A DNA stretch of 33,708 bases from NCBI GenBank assembly GCA_027055805.1, contig JALUMR010000077.1, positions 1 through 33,708 of the forward strand, written 5' to 3'. Every line of letters starts with the position of its first letter. Positions within the stretch are counted from its first letter, which is position 1. The notes beneath the pieces are model-generated. The model was not told the origin of the DNA. It was given only the letters and a program-made list of their open reading frames with translations, and did no database searches. This stretch comes from Campylobacteraceae bacterium. GTDB taxonomy: Bacteria > Campylobacterota > Campylobacteria > Campylobacterales > Sulfurovaceae. The position numbers were made by a program, and so were the translations under genes. This document shows, piece by piece, positions 1 to 8,679 of the stretch.

Positions 1-2
1 CA

Positions 3-527
3 AAACGGCTACTAGAAGTGACCGAATTGAGCCAATTAGCCAAGCGACGACCTAACACACTAAGTGGAGGGCAAAAACAGCGTGTGAGCCTTTGTAGAGC
101 CTTAATGAACCGACCTAAATTGCTACTGATGGACGAACCTCTCTCTGCTCTTGACCCTGCTATGCGTAGCAAACTTCAAAATGAGATACTCCTGCTTCAT
201 AAAGAGTTTGGAACCACCACCATTATGGTGAGTCATGACCCCTCGGAGATTTATCGTTTGGCTTCTCGTGTGCTGGTTTTAGAGCAAGGAAGAGTTATAG
301 ATGATGGTCTGCCTAAAGAGGTGTTGTTAAAAACAAATGGTTCTCAAAAGTTCTCTTTTGAGGGGGAGTTGCTTGAACTTATAAAAGTAGATGTTATGTT
401 TGTGGCTATCGTAGCGATTGGTCAGCAACTCGTAGAAGTGGTACTCTCACCCATGGAAGCCAAAGGGTTAAAAGTTGGAGAAAAAGTTAGCATAAGTACT
501 AAGGCTTTTGCTCCGACTATTGTTTAG
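3..527 (+). CDS. modC: ABC transporter ATP-binding protein, probably molybdate ModC (5' end truncated by window)
   Basis: ABC signature LSGGQKQR, Walker B LLLMDEP, H-loop MVSHD; C-terminal MOP/TOBE-like segment. Frame stays open upstream of the listed GTG to the window edge (KRLLE-VTELSQL). Confidence 0.75.
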   Translation, partial: KRLLEVTELSQLAKRRPNTLSGGQKQRVSLCRALMNRPKLLLMDEPLSALDPAMRSKLQNEILLLHKEFGTTTIMVSHDPSEIYRLASRVLVLEQGRVIDDGLPKEVLLKTNGSQKFSFEGELLELIKVDVMFVAIVAIGQQLVEVVLSPMEAKGLKVGEKVSISTKAFAPTIV

Positions 528-594
528 AAATGGGTCGGTATTGATATACTGGGGGCAGTGACTTTCACTCCAAGGGTATTTCTGAGGGGTAGTC

Positions 595-656
595 GCTGTT
601 ATCTATTCCATGGACTAAAGTCCATGCTCCTAAAACACTCAATATGTGAAGTGTAA
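595..656. repeat. REP-like palindromic repeat, copy 1 (inverted relative to 14907-14969)
   Basis: gctgttatctattCCATGGACTAAAGTCCATGctcctaaaacactcaatatgtgaagtgtaa matches the reverse complement of 14907-14969 with about 4 substitutions and 1 indel; core CATGGACT-AA-AGTCCATG palindrome. Confidence 0.85.
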
Positions 657-659
657 AAC

Positions 660-1988
660 TTATTGACAACTTCCTGTGTCAACATAATGTAGTGCAGCTT
701 TTAACATGCCCTCATTTTTGTCACCCATTTCATGGAATGGGTCGTCATCTATGGTACAGCCTGAAGTGGTTGGAAAGCCTTCAAAGTAATCATAAAAGCC
801 AAGAGAGTTTTTGACTACAAAGTTTATGAGAAAGTAGTAGTAGTTTGCATCGGTTTTTCCACCCATACCTACAGGTTTACCATGTGTTCTGTCACCGATG
901 ATTACAACATTGTCTTCACTAAGGTAAGGTTTCATAGCAGATATAACAAGTTCAGAAGCAGAAGCAGTACCACGTGTGGTTAGAAAGAGAATCTGCTCTA
1001 AATCTAATGAGTTACTATCTTTTTCAAAACGGTATGTTTCATTGTTCTTTTTGTAGTCATCATTCCATGCCAAAGTAAATTGTTCATTTTCGCTTTGGGT
1101 AGTGCTAAGTTTGTCTAAGAGTTTAGAGGCAACTGTAACTGAACCACCACCATTGTAGCGAAGGTCAATAACCAGTTTTTTAATGTTCTCTTTTTTAAAG
1201 TTGTCAAAGGCATCATCTATTTGAGTTACGATGTTCTCTGCACCCATAAATGAGTCTAGGCGAAAGTATCCAACTTTTTCATTTTTAGGGGAGTGAATAA
1301 CTTCTCCTTTGGCAACTTTATAGGTATAGTCACGAGGAGTTACTGAACCAGTACACGTTTCATTGGTGTTTTTACGCTTAACTGTAAAGGTTGCAATTTT
1401 TTCTAACTCTTTACCTGTTTTATATATAGCGTCATGCGTAGCTTTTTTTCCATTAATTTTAGTAATAACATCGGAGCGTTTAAGACCAATTTTGTCAGCA
1501 GGTGAGTCTATTCTTACATAGGTAACATGACATCCAGTGGTTACATCTTGACAGGAAAAACCAAAACCACCAGATTTTTGAGAAGTAAGGTTTCCATAAT
1601 CTTCTTTGGTCATAGCAAAACTCCATCTATCTTTACTGTTTTTTAGGTCATCAATAAGTGCTTGAGGTGAAGTGTAGTTGGAGTAGTCAAAATTTTTGAC
1701 TGTTTCATCTGCCCAGTAGTACTCTGTTTGAAAAAGTTCATAAATACCTTTTTTGTCAAAGGCTAAAGGTGTGGTAGAAAAAGTTGGATTGTTTGCTAGT
1801 AAAATTTTTGGTTCGTTTATAGGGTTATTTATGGAAAAAGTCTCTATATCTGTCTTAGAAAAAATGTTTACACTTGTTGTAGGTTGGCAACTCATTTTAC
1901 TGTCTTTATATTTAGAGCTTGAACTACCTCCACCCCCACAAGCCGTGAAGAGTAGAATGGTAGTTAGTAGTGTTATTCGTAAATTCAT
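660..1988 (-). CDS. S41-family C-terminal-processing-type peptidase with PDZ domain, lipoprotein
   Basis: Lipobox LLFTACGGGG; PDZ-like VRIDSPADKIGLKRSDVITKINGKKA; S41 core KLVIDLRYNGGGSV and TTRGTASASELVISAMKPY. Confidence 0.85.
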   Translation of the reverse strand: MNLRITLLTTILLFTACGGGGSSSSKYKDSKMSCQPTTSVNIFSKTDIETFSINNPINEPKILLANNPTFSTTPLAFDKKGIYELFQTEYYWADETVKNFDYSNYTSPQALIDDLKNSKDRWSFAMTKEDYGNLTSQKSGGFGFSCQDVTTGCHVTYVRIDSPADKIGLKRSDVITKINGKKATHDAIYKTGKELEKIATFTVKRKNTNETCTGSVTPRDYTYKVAKGEVIHSPKNEKVGYFRLDSFMGAENIVTQIDDAFDNFKKENIKKLVIDLRYNGGGSVTVASKLLDKLSTTQSENEQFTLAWNDDYKKNNETYRFEKDSNSLDLEQILFLTTRGTASASELVISAMKPYLSEDNVVIIGDRTHGKPVGMGGKTDANYYYFLINFVVKNSLGFYDYFEGFPTTSGCTIDDDPFHEMGDKNEGMLKAALHYVDTGSCQ

Positions 1989-2037
1989 ATTGTTTCCTGT
2001 AGTATTATTTATCTATAAATATTATACAGGAGAAGTT

Positions 2038-4353
2038 TTAAACCACCCAAACCAAAGAGAGTTCATCGACATGAATGTCACTTTTTCTTGGTTTCATGTT
2101 TGACTCTTGAATGGTCACATTCTCTACATCGTATTTTAAAGAGAGTTCATCTATTTTATCTTCTAACTCTTCTGCTAAAAGTTCTATCTCCTCGTGTAGT
2201 TCGGCTAGTGCTTCTTCGGCTCTTCCTATGTCTCCACGCTCTTTGTAGGCACGACTTCCACGGGAAAAGGCATGACCAAGTTTGGCTGTTGATGTTCGAC
2301 CGAACAAGGCTCCTAAAATAGCAATACCTGTATCAACCATAGACTTACTTGCATCGGCTTCTTCTTTCGCTACTTTGTCTTGGGCTCTTTGTAGGCGTTT
2401 TAGAAGGGTTTTTTCTTTCTTTTCATAACGCTCTTGAAGCTTATCTATCTCTTGCTCTTTCTTGTCATCTAGTTGGTCTTTTATGCGTACTTTAAAATCA
2501 CCCAAACTCTCATAAGGCAGAGATGAGAGACGTGGTGAGGTACATCTAAAAGTCTTTAAACGTTTGGTTCTATATACCCAATCAATTAATGATTTTTTGC
2601 TCTTTTTTAAATCTTTATCCATAGCTATATCATTACTTAAAGGAGCAAATGAAGCATTACTTGGTTCTGAGTCGGAAAATTGTGGACACTCATCCATATT
2701 TTGGGCATTGTTCCAGTCTAACTTCTCATCTTCATAAAGTTCAAGGTTTAGACAGAGAGTTTCATTTTCATCAATACCTTTAGAGGCGTTAAAGTAGTGA
2801 AGCTCTACCTTTCCTTGTAGGGTGGCTCTAAAGTTGTTTTGACCTGTAACGTCCATGGCAAATTTTTGGTCGATGCTTTTGTCAATATTTACAAAGCTTT
2901 CAAAACCATCCTCTTTGACAGTTTTACTCATAAGTGTTTGAGGTGTAGCAGATTTTTTAGCAGCCATAAGTTTTGAGATTTCAGTAGCTTTTAGAGGACC
3001 TTTTAGGTAAGACATTACCCAACGCGTAGAGAAGACGCGTATGTCATCAAGGTGAGCAGACTTTAGGAAGAATGTACGTTTTTGTAGGTTGGCAAGTAGG
3101 TCTTTGATTTCTGATTTAGAGTAAGAAGCCCCAACTTTACCACCTAGACCGTCGATAACACGCTCAATATCTTGTGCTGTTTGTAGACGACCAATAAACC
3201 ATGTACCAATGTTTGAAAGCCCCTTGTAGTCCAAGTCAACAGGGTTTTGTGTACTGAGTATGATACCCACACCAAAGGCACGAGCTTGTTTAAGAAGTAG
3301 AAGCATAGGTTCTTTTGATGGTGGGTTTTTACTTGGTGGGAAGTAACCGTAAATCTCATCCATATAGAGTAGGGCTTTAAGTGCCGATGTTCCTGACTGT
3401 CTTCTCATCCATGCGATGTATTTATTAAGTAAGAGTGTTACAAAAAACATACGTTCGGCATCAGAGAGATGAGCAATGGAGAATATGGCTACTTTTGCTT
3501 TACCATTTTCATCGTAAAGTAGCTTTTGAATGTCCAAGTCTTCACCTTGTAGCCATGATGAAAATGTAGGAGAAGCAATAATAGAGTTGAACTTAGTAGC
3601 CAATGTAAAACGCTTATCTTGAGGGTAAAAAGCCTCCAAAGGTAAAACACCTATTTTGTCAAATGAAGGAGAGATAATATCGCCTATCAGTGCTTCTAAA
3701 GAGATACTTTTCCCTGCCATCCATTTGTTTGCCAGTATTTGTGCAATGAGTAGGTACTCTTTCGAGCTTACAGGGTCTGCCTCTATTTTGACCAATGAAA
3801 GAAGAGAAGACACGGTACTTTTTAAGTAGGAGGCAAAGGTGTCAGAGTCGTTTAAAACTTCAGCTGGAGGTGCTTCAAGTGAACCTAAAATATTTACAGA
3901 GATACCAGAAGAACTCCCAGGGGTATAGATGCTCTTCTCTACGGCATGAAGTTTGGCTACACGACTTCTGTCTTGAAAGTCACGTTCTATGCCCTGCTCC
4001 CACATGGTTGCAATATCTGCTGCATAGGTAGCAACATCTTTCTCTTTACTTCTTGCTTCATCTTCTACCCAAGGTTCAAAGTTTTTTGGGTTGAAAGTAG
4101 GGTCAGTTAAAAGCAGGTTTCCCATGTCTCCCTTTGGGTCGATAAGAATGGAAGGAATATTGTCTATGGCAGCCTCTTCTATGAGACCAATACCCAAACC
4201 AGTTTTACCAGAACCTGTCATACCTATGATGGCAGCATGGGTTGTAAAGTTTTTATTTTTTAGTAGAGTGAGTGTTTCACTAGGTTTTTGCGTGGTTTTG
4301 TCGATGTCTCGACCGAGGTAAAAGAGTCCAATTTTTTCATAGAGGTTTGTCAT
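2038..4353 (-). CDS. HerA-like/DUF853-type ATP-binding protein
   Basis: Walker A GMTGSGKTG, SILIDPKGDMGNL, Walker B LLYMDEIYGYFPP, ILSTQNPVDLDYKGLSNIGTWFIGRLQT; C-terminal coiled coil. Confidence 0.8.
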   Translation of the reverse strand: MTNLYEKIGLFYLGRDIDKTTQKPSETLTLLKNKNFTTHAAIIGMTGSGKTGLGIGLIEEAAIDNIPSILIDPKGDMGNLLLTDPTFNPKNFEPWVEDEARSKEKDVATYAADIATMWEQGIERDFQDRSRVAKLHAVEKSIYTPGSSSGISVNILGSLEAPPAEVLNDSDTFASYLKSTVSSLLSLVKIEADPVSSKEYLLIAQILANKWMAGKSISLEALIGDIISPSFDKIGVLPLEAFYPQDKRFTLATKFNSIIASPTFSSWLQGEDLDIQKLLYDENGKAKVAIFSIAHLSDAERMFFVTLLLNKYIAWMRRQSGTSALKALLYMDEIYGYFPPSKNPPSKEPMLLLLKQARAFGVGIILSTQNPVDLDYKGLSNIGTWFIGRLQTAQDIERVIDGLGGKVGASYSKSEIKDLLANLQKRTFFLKSAHLDDIRVFSTRWVMSYLKGPLKATEISKLMAAKKSATPQTLMSKTVKEDGFESFVNIDKSIDQKFAMDVTGQNNFRATLQGKVELHYFNASKGIDENETLCLNLELYEDEKLDWNNAQNMDECPQFSDSEPSNASFAPLSNDIAMDKDLKKSKKSLIDWVYRTKRLKTFRCTSPRLSSLPYESLGDFKVRIKDQLDDKKEQEIDKLQERYEKKEKTLLKRLQRAQDKVAKEEADASKSMVDTGIAILGALFGRTSTAKLGHAFSRGSRAYKERGDIGRAEEALAELHEEIELLAEELEDKIDELSLKYDVENVTIQESNMKPRKSDIHVDELSLVWVV

Positions 4354-4415
4354 CAGTATATCCTTAAAAATTTAAGTTCAATTATTATACTGTATGTGAG
4401 ATTTAAAAACAAGGG

Positions 4416-4515
4416 AAGGTATCTTATTCGTTAAGAAGATACCTTTGAAAAGTTTTTTATGATTTGGGAGAATTATAAGGGTTATTTCGATTTAAAAATC
4501 AAGTATCTTCTTAAC
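4416..4515. promoter_or_regulatory. Candidate alternative-structure RNA element in the intergenic region
   Basis: 4416-4425 aaggtatctt pairs with 4436-4445 aagatacctt (10 bp); 4430-4442 gttaagaagatac pairs perfectly with 4503-4515 gtatcttcttaac (13 bp). The two pairings are mutually exclusive. Confidence 0.5.
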
Positions 4516-4600
4516 TAAGGACAGTTTAACAAAGAGAATCTTTATTAAACCTTATTTTTTTAAATTATTTTAATAAAAACAGTTAATATTAATTTATATA

Positions 4601-5665
4601 TTAAAAAACTTGACAAATAAGCTTAGTAATTACAAATCCACCGACTACTAACCAAATAAACATTCCTAATGCCGTATAGACAGGAGCCAATCCTAAACCT
4701 TTAAATTTGGCAAAACGTGTACCCATACCAAGTGCTGTCATTGCCATGGTAAGCAAGAAGGTATCAACAATGTTAATATTGCTAACAATACTTTCAGGTA
4801 CTAAGTGAAATGAATTAAAAGCAGCCACCCCAATAAAGTAAACAGCAAACCAAGGAATGACCAACTTCACATCGGCACCTTCTCCACCCTCTTTTTTAGC
4901 TTGATAACTAAGGTAGAGACCAAGAACTATAAGCATAGGTGCAATCATAATAACTCTGGTCATCTTAACGATAACAGCTGAGTTTGCCATTTCTACAGGT
5001 GCATTGGGTACAGAAGCTGGAACAGCAACAACTTGCGCAACTTCATGAATGGTTCCACCAACATAGATACCAAACTCACGAGGTGACATGTGAAGAAAAC
5101 CAGTTGCATGTTCAATAATGGTTGTGTAGAGTACAGGGTACAAGAACATTGAGATGGTACCAAAAAGAACCACCATAGAGACAGCAATGGCTGTTTTATG
5201 CTCTTCAGCTTTAAGTACAGGCTCTGTTGCTAAAACAGCAGCAGCACCACAAACGGCAGCTCCAGCTGCAGTTAACATAGAGGTATCTTTTTCCATACCA
5301 AAGATTTTACTTCCTAACCATGTACCAAGTACAAAAGTAGTTGAGAGCATAATTAGTGAAACTAAAAATCCTTCAACGCCAACTTCCATGATTTGTTGGA
5401 ATGTAATTCTAAAACCATAAAGAACAATGGCAAAACGTAAAATCTTTTTACCTGAAAATGTAATTCCACTCTCCCAAGCAGTTGGTAGTTTGTTGTGTAG
5501 AGTATTGGCATAAAAAATACCCATTACAATACCAATAACAAGAGGGGAAAGACCCAACTTATGGATAGGAGCTAAACCTGCAATAAAAGTAGCAGCAGCA
5601 GCAAAGATAGCAACAAAGATGATACCACTAAGAGTACCTGCACGTTTTTCTGGTGAAAATGCCAT
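4601..5665 (-). CDS. YeiH/UPF0324 family putative sulfate exporter
   Basis: Multi-TM protein with LSPLVIGIVMGIFYANT, SGKKILRFAIVLYGFRITFQQI, GAAVCGAAAVLATEPVLKA, GGTIHEVAQVVA. Confidence 0.88.
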   Translation of the reverse strand: MAFSPEKRAGTLSGIIFVAIFAAAATFIAGLAPIHKLGLSPLVIGIVMGIFYANTLHNKLPTAWESGITFSGKKILRFAIVLYGFRITFQQIMEVGVEGFLVSLIMLSTTFVLGTWLGSKIFGMEKDTSMLTAAGAAVCGAAAVLATEPVLKAEEHKTAIAVSMVVLFGTISMFLYPVLYTTIIEHATGFLHMSPREFGIYVGGTIHEVAQVVAVPASVPNAPVEMANSAVIVKMTRVIMIAPMLIVLGLYLSYQAKKEGGEGADVKLVIPWFAVYFIGVAAFNSFHLVPESIVSNINIVDTFLLTMAMTALGMGTRFAKFKGLGLAPVYTALGMFIWLVVGGFVITKLICQVF

Positions 5666-5746
5666 AACAATCCTTTTTATAAAATTGTTGAAAGTATACT
5701 CTTTTTATGATGATAATAAAAATAAATTTGATTGATGTCTTTTATC

Positions 5747-5780
5747 AAAAAAAAGAGCTACAAGCTGTAGCTCTTTTTTT
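5747..5780 (-). terminator. Rho-independent terminator, possibly bidirectional
   Basis: aaaaaaaaGAGCTACaagctGTAGCTCttttttt: A-rich and T-rich arms around a perfect stem; overlaps the stop codon of the 5779-7401 CDS. Confidence 0.85.
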
Positions 5781-7401
5781 ATTTTATAAGCTCTCTCATT
5801 CTTCTTATATATTCAGAGTTTGTTAGTCCATCATAATTGTTATGTCTATCACTGTTTCCATCTTCTTGAGCTGTATCTGTTTGAGTATTTGAGAATATTT
5901 CATCGTATCCATCTTCTTTTGCAGGTGCAGGGATGTTACAGTTAACTGCAATGTTTGGATAGAAATTTCCTTGAATTGGTACACCTCCTGTTCTAACAGA
6001 TTTATCGACTACTAATTTATTTAAGTCAACACGGAAGAATTGCCCACCATCTGTCCAAAAGTTGTAGTAGTAGTTACCACTTTCATCTATATATTGTGAA
6101 TGTGATGTAGTAATTGAAGTAATATCTTCATTTGGGAAATTTAATGGAATATTTTTAATAAATTTGTGTTTTTTATAATTAATAGCTGTAACAAATTTAT
6201 CTTTATGATTAGTTACTATAGCTATTCCTTTTTGTTTTGAAAAAGCAACATGACCAGCACCATAACCTGTTTTTATAAAGTTAACAACCCTCATGCTAAA
6301 TGAGTTAAGCACAAATACACCACCTGGTGCAAGTTTACCATTAACAAAAGTTGCTCCTACAGGGGCATAAAGATATCTTCTATCTGGTGTTATAAATAGA
6401 TTGTGTCCATTGATACCTTCTATTTTAGTTCTACCTTGAGATGGTTGGAATATTGGCAATCTTGGGAATAGTCTATTCTCTTGAATATCATTATTATCAG
6501 ATGCAAAATTATGACTATAATAAACTAGTTTTTTAAATTTGATTTTAATAAGTCTTGAACCTATTTTTCTATATTTATAAACACCAGCTATCTTTTCTCT
6601 ATCTCCAGTACTCTCTGTACTTCCATAGAATGTATGATTATATCTACCTTTATTTTTAGGTATTAGCTGATGTAAAGATGTATCTGTTTTTAATGTTTGA
6701 ACTAAATGAGTTTTCCATTGATTTTTATGTTTTTTTATTCCATAAATGTGTAGTAATCTATTTGACCTATCTAAAATGGCAAAAGTTTTAGAGTCAATCC
6801 AGATAGGGTGACCTGAAACTTGGTCTCCACCAAAGTCATATGTATTACACTTGAGATTAGGTATATCATTATCGGCATAAAGGCCATCGTATGGAGGTAA
6901 AATATTAGGTTTATTACAGGTTGTATTGAATCCAGCTTTTCCTACAAGTTTAAGAGAAGTGGCATCTATAAGTACTGCAGCAGGTCTATCTCTTGAGTTT
7001 AGAAGGACTAAGTTGTATTTTTCATTATATGCATCAGCAGAGCGAGGTCTAAATGGGAGACGGATTTTCTTTACAAAATTTCCTGATTTGATATCTCTTA
7101 TGGTTACAAAATTTGAACCCTTTGCTACCATCATCAGATAATTCGCTTTATCTACTGGTCCCATAACATCAGCGTGATGATTAAGTGAGCCTTCAACCTC
7201 TCTAGTATCTAAAAGTTCCATAGTTTTGTAGTTGAGTGTAATCAATCTATTATGAGGATCATGCTCATCTGCAAAGTGTACAATGTTCTTTTTGTAGTTT
7301 ACGACACACTCTTTATCATTTTCAAGGGCAAAACTACTTGTTACTGTACTTATACAAAACAAAGTAATTAAACTTACTCTTTTAATGTTTTTCATTATCA
7401 A
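5779..7401 (-). CDS. Secreted protein of unknown function, predicted beta-propeller
   Basis: N-terminal signal peptide (MKNIKRVSLITLFCISTVTSSFA); repeated blade-like segments such as GHNLFITPDRRYLYAPVG and GHVAFSKQKGIAIVTN. Confidence 0.65.
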   Translation of the reverse strand: MIMKNIKRVSLITLFCISTVTSSFALENDKECVVNYKKNIVHFADEHDPHNRLITLNYKTMELLDTREVEGSLNHHADVMGPVDKANYLMMVAKGSNFVTIRDIKSGNFVKKIRLPFRPRSADAYNEKYNLVLLNSRDRPAAVLIDATSLKLVGKAGFNTTCNKPNILPPYDGLYADNDIPNLKCNTYDFGGDQVSGHPIWIDSKTFAILDRSNRLLHIYGIKKHKNQWKTHLVQTLKTDTSLHQLIPKNKGRYNHTFYGSTESTGDREKIAGVYKYRKIGSRLIKIKFKKLVYYSHNFASDNNDIQENRLFPRLPIFQPSQGRTKIEGINGHNLFITPDRRYLYAPVGATFVNGKLAPGGVFVLNSFSMRVVNFIKTGYGAGHVAFSKQKGIAIVTNHKDKFVTAINYKKHKFIKNIPLNFPNEDITSITTSHSQYIDESGNYYYNFWTDGGQFFRVDLNKLVVDKSVRTGGVPIQGNFYPNIAVNCNIPAPAKEDGYDEIFSNTQTDTAQEDGNSDRHNNYDGLTNSEYIRRMRELIK

Positions 7402-7565
7402 TTCCTATTTTTTATATATTCTAAATAATGCATTAAATAGAATATAAAATAATATCACATCACAACTTATAATACTATAAAACAAAATAAAATAAAATAT
7501 AATATAACACAACAATGGATGTATTTAAATATTGTTTTGATACAATTTCTTAAAAAGAGGGAGTT

Positions 7566-8165
7566 ATGATAAATTTTAAATATGCTATAGTCTTAACAGG
7601 TGGGATTGCTACAGGTAAAAGTACCGTAGCTAATTTTTTTGTTTCAGATGAATTTACGGTAATAGATGCCGATAAAGTTGCTCATGAAATGTTAGCGTTA
7701 CATCAAGAGAAAATAGCAGAACTTTTTGGTGATAATTATATTAAAGAAGGAAGAGTCGATAGAAAAGCTTTGGGAAGTTTAATTTTTTCTAATAAAGAAG
7801 AGAAGTTACGTTTAGAGGGACTTTTACACCCTTTAATATTTGAAGAGATAAAAAAACAAGCCAGTGAACAAGATAAACTTAAAAAGCCTTATTTGATTGA
7901 TATTCCACTCTTTTTTGAGAGCAAACGTTATCCTATTGAAAAAAACATTGTTGTTTATACCCCTAGATATAAACAGTTGGAGCGTTTAATGGAGCGTGAT
8001 GGTTCGAGTATAAAAGAGGCACAACAGCGTATAGCCTCTCAAATAGATATAGAAGAAAAGAAACACTTAGGAACTTATATTATTAACAATTCACAAGATT
8101 TGAAACATCTTCAGCAGGAGTATGATAGAATTAAAAAGGAAATATTAGATTCTTTTAAGGGGTAG
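7566..8165 (+). CDS. coaE: Dephospho-CoA kinase
   Basis: P-loop LTGGIATGKSTVANFF, VIDADKVAHEML, YLIDIPLFFES. Confidence 0.93.
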   Translation: MINFKYAIVLTGGIATGKSTVANFFVSDEFTVIDADKVAHEMLALHQEKIAELFGDNYIKEGRVDRKALGSLIFSNKEEKLRLEGLLHPLIFEEIKKQASEQDKLKKPYLIDIPLFFESKRYPIEKNIVVYTPRYKQLERLMERDGSSIKEAQQRIASQIDIEEKKHLGTYIINNSQDLKHLQQEYDRIKKEILDSFKG

Positions 8166-8167
8166 CC

Positions 8168-8665
8168 ATGCTTTTTCGTATTATTTTAACACTTTCTCTC
8201 TTCTCTCTTTCTCTTTTTGCCGATATGATTTTTATGGCAGACAAGGTAATAATCAAAAAATCTACACGTATGCTCTACCTCTCTCAACAAGGTGAGATTT
8301 ATAAAAAATATCATATTAGTTTGGGTCAGATTCCTAATGGAGCTAAAGAGTTTGAAGGTGATATGAAAACTCCTGAAGGAGTTTATACTTTAGATTGGAG
8401 ACAGACAAGTAAGGCTTACTATAAATCCATTCATCTCTCATATCCCAATACAAAAGATAAAGCCCATGCCAAAAAATCAGGTAAAAGTGCAGGGGGTATG
8501 ATTATGATTCATGGAACACCTCTTAACTGGTCTCTCTCCCCTCTTGGTGACTGGATGCCAATGTTACTTGATTGGACAGAGGGGTGTATTGCTATGAGTA
8601 ATGATGATATGGATGAGGTTTGGGAGCGTACCAAGAAGAATACGCCTATTGTGATAGTGCCTTAA
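8168..8665 (+). CDS. L,D-transpeptidase (YkuD family), secreted
   Basis: Signal peptide; catalytic motif MIHGTP...DWTEGCIAMSNDDMDEVW. Confidence 0.9.
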   Translation: MLFRIILTLSLFSLSLFADMIFMADKVIIKKSTRMLYLSQQGEIYKKYHISLGQIPNGAKEFEGDMKTPEGVYTLDWRQTSKAYYKSIHLSYPNTKDKAHAKKSGKSAGGMIMIHGTPLNWSLSPLGDWMPMLLDWTEGCIAMSNDDMDEVWERTKKNTPIVIVP

Positions 8666-8679
8666 ATTTTGGTAGAGGT

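Noticed and set aside
1753-2103. 116-aa plus-strand ORF antisense to the S41 protease and HerA-like genes
   Set aside because: Lies across the 5' end of one gene and the 3' end of another; no RBS or recognisable domain; low-complexity translation typical of antisense frames.
3144-4321. ORFs at 3144-3359, 3795-4031 and 4091-4321 within the HerA-like gene
   Set aside because: Fully embedded in a well-supported conserved CDS; no independent signals.
5154-5420. 88-aa plus-strand ORF inside yeiH
   Set aside because: Shadow ORF; repetitive composition mirrors the Ala-rich YeiH sequence.
7480-7515. aaaataaaataaaatataatata simple repeat
   Set aside because: AT-rich promoter-like low-complexity sequence upstream of coaE, expected at this base composition.
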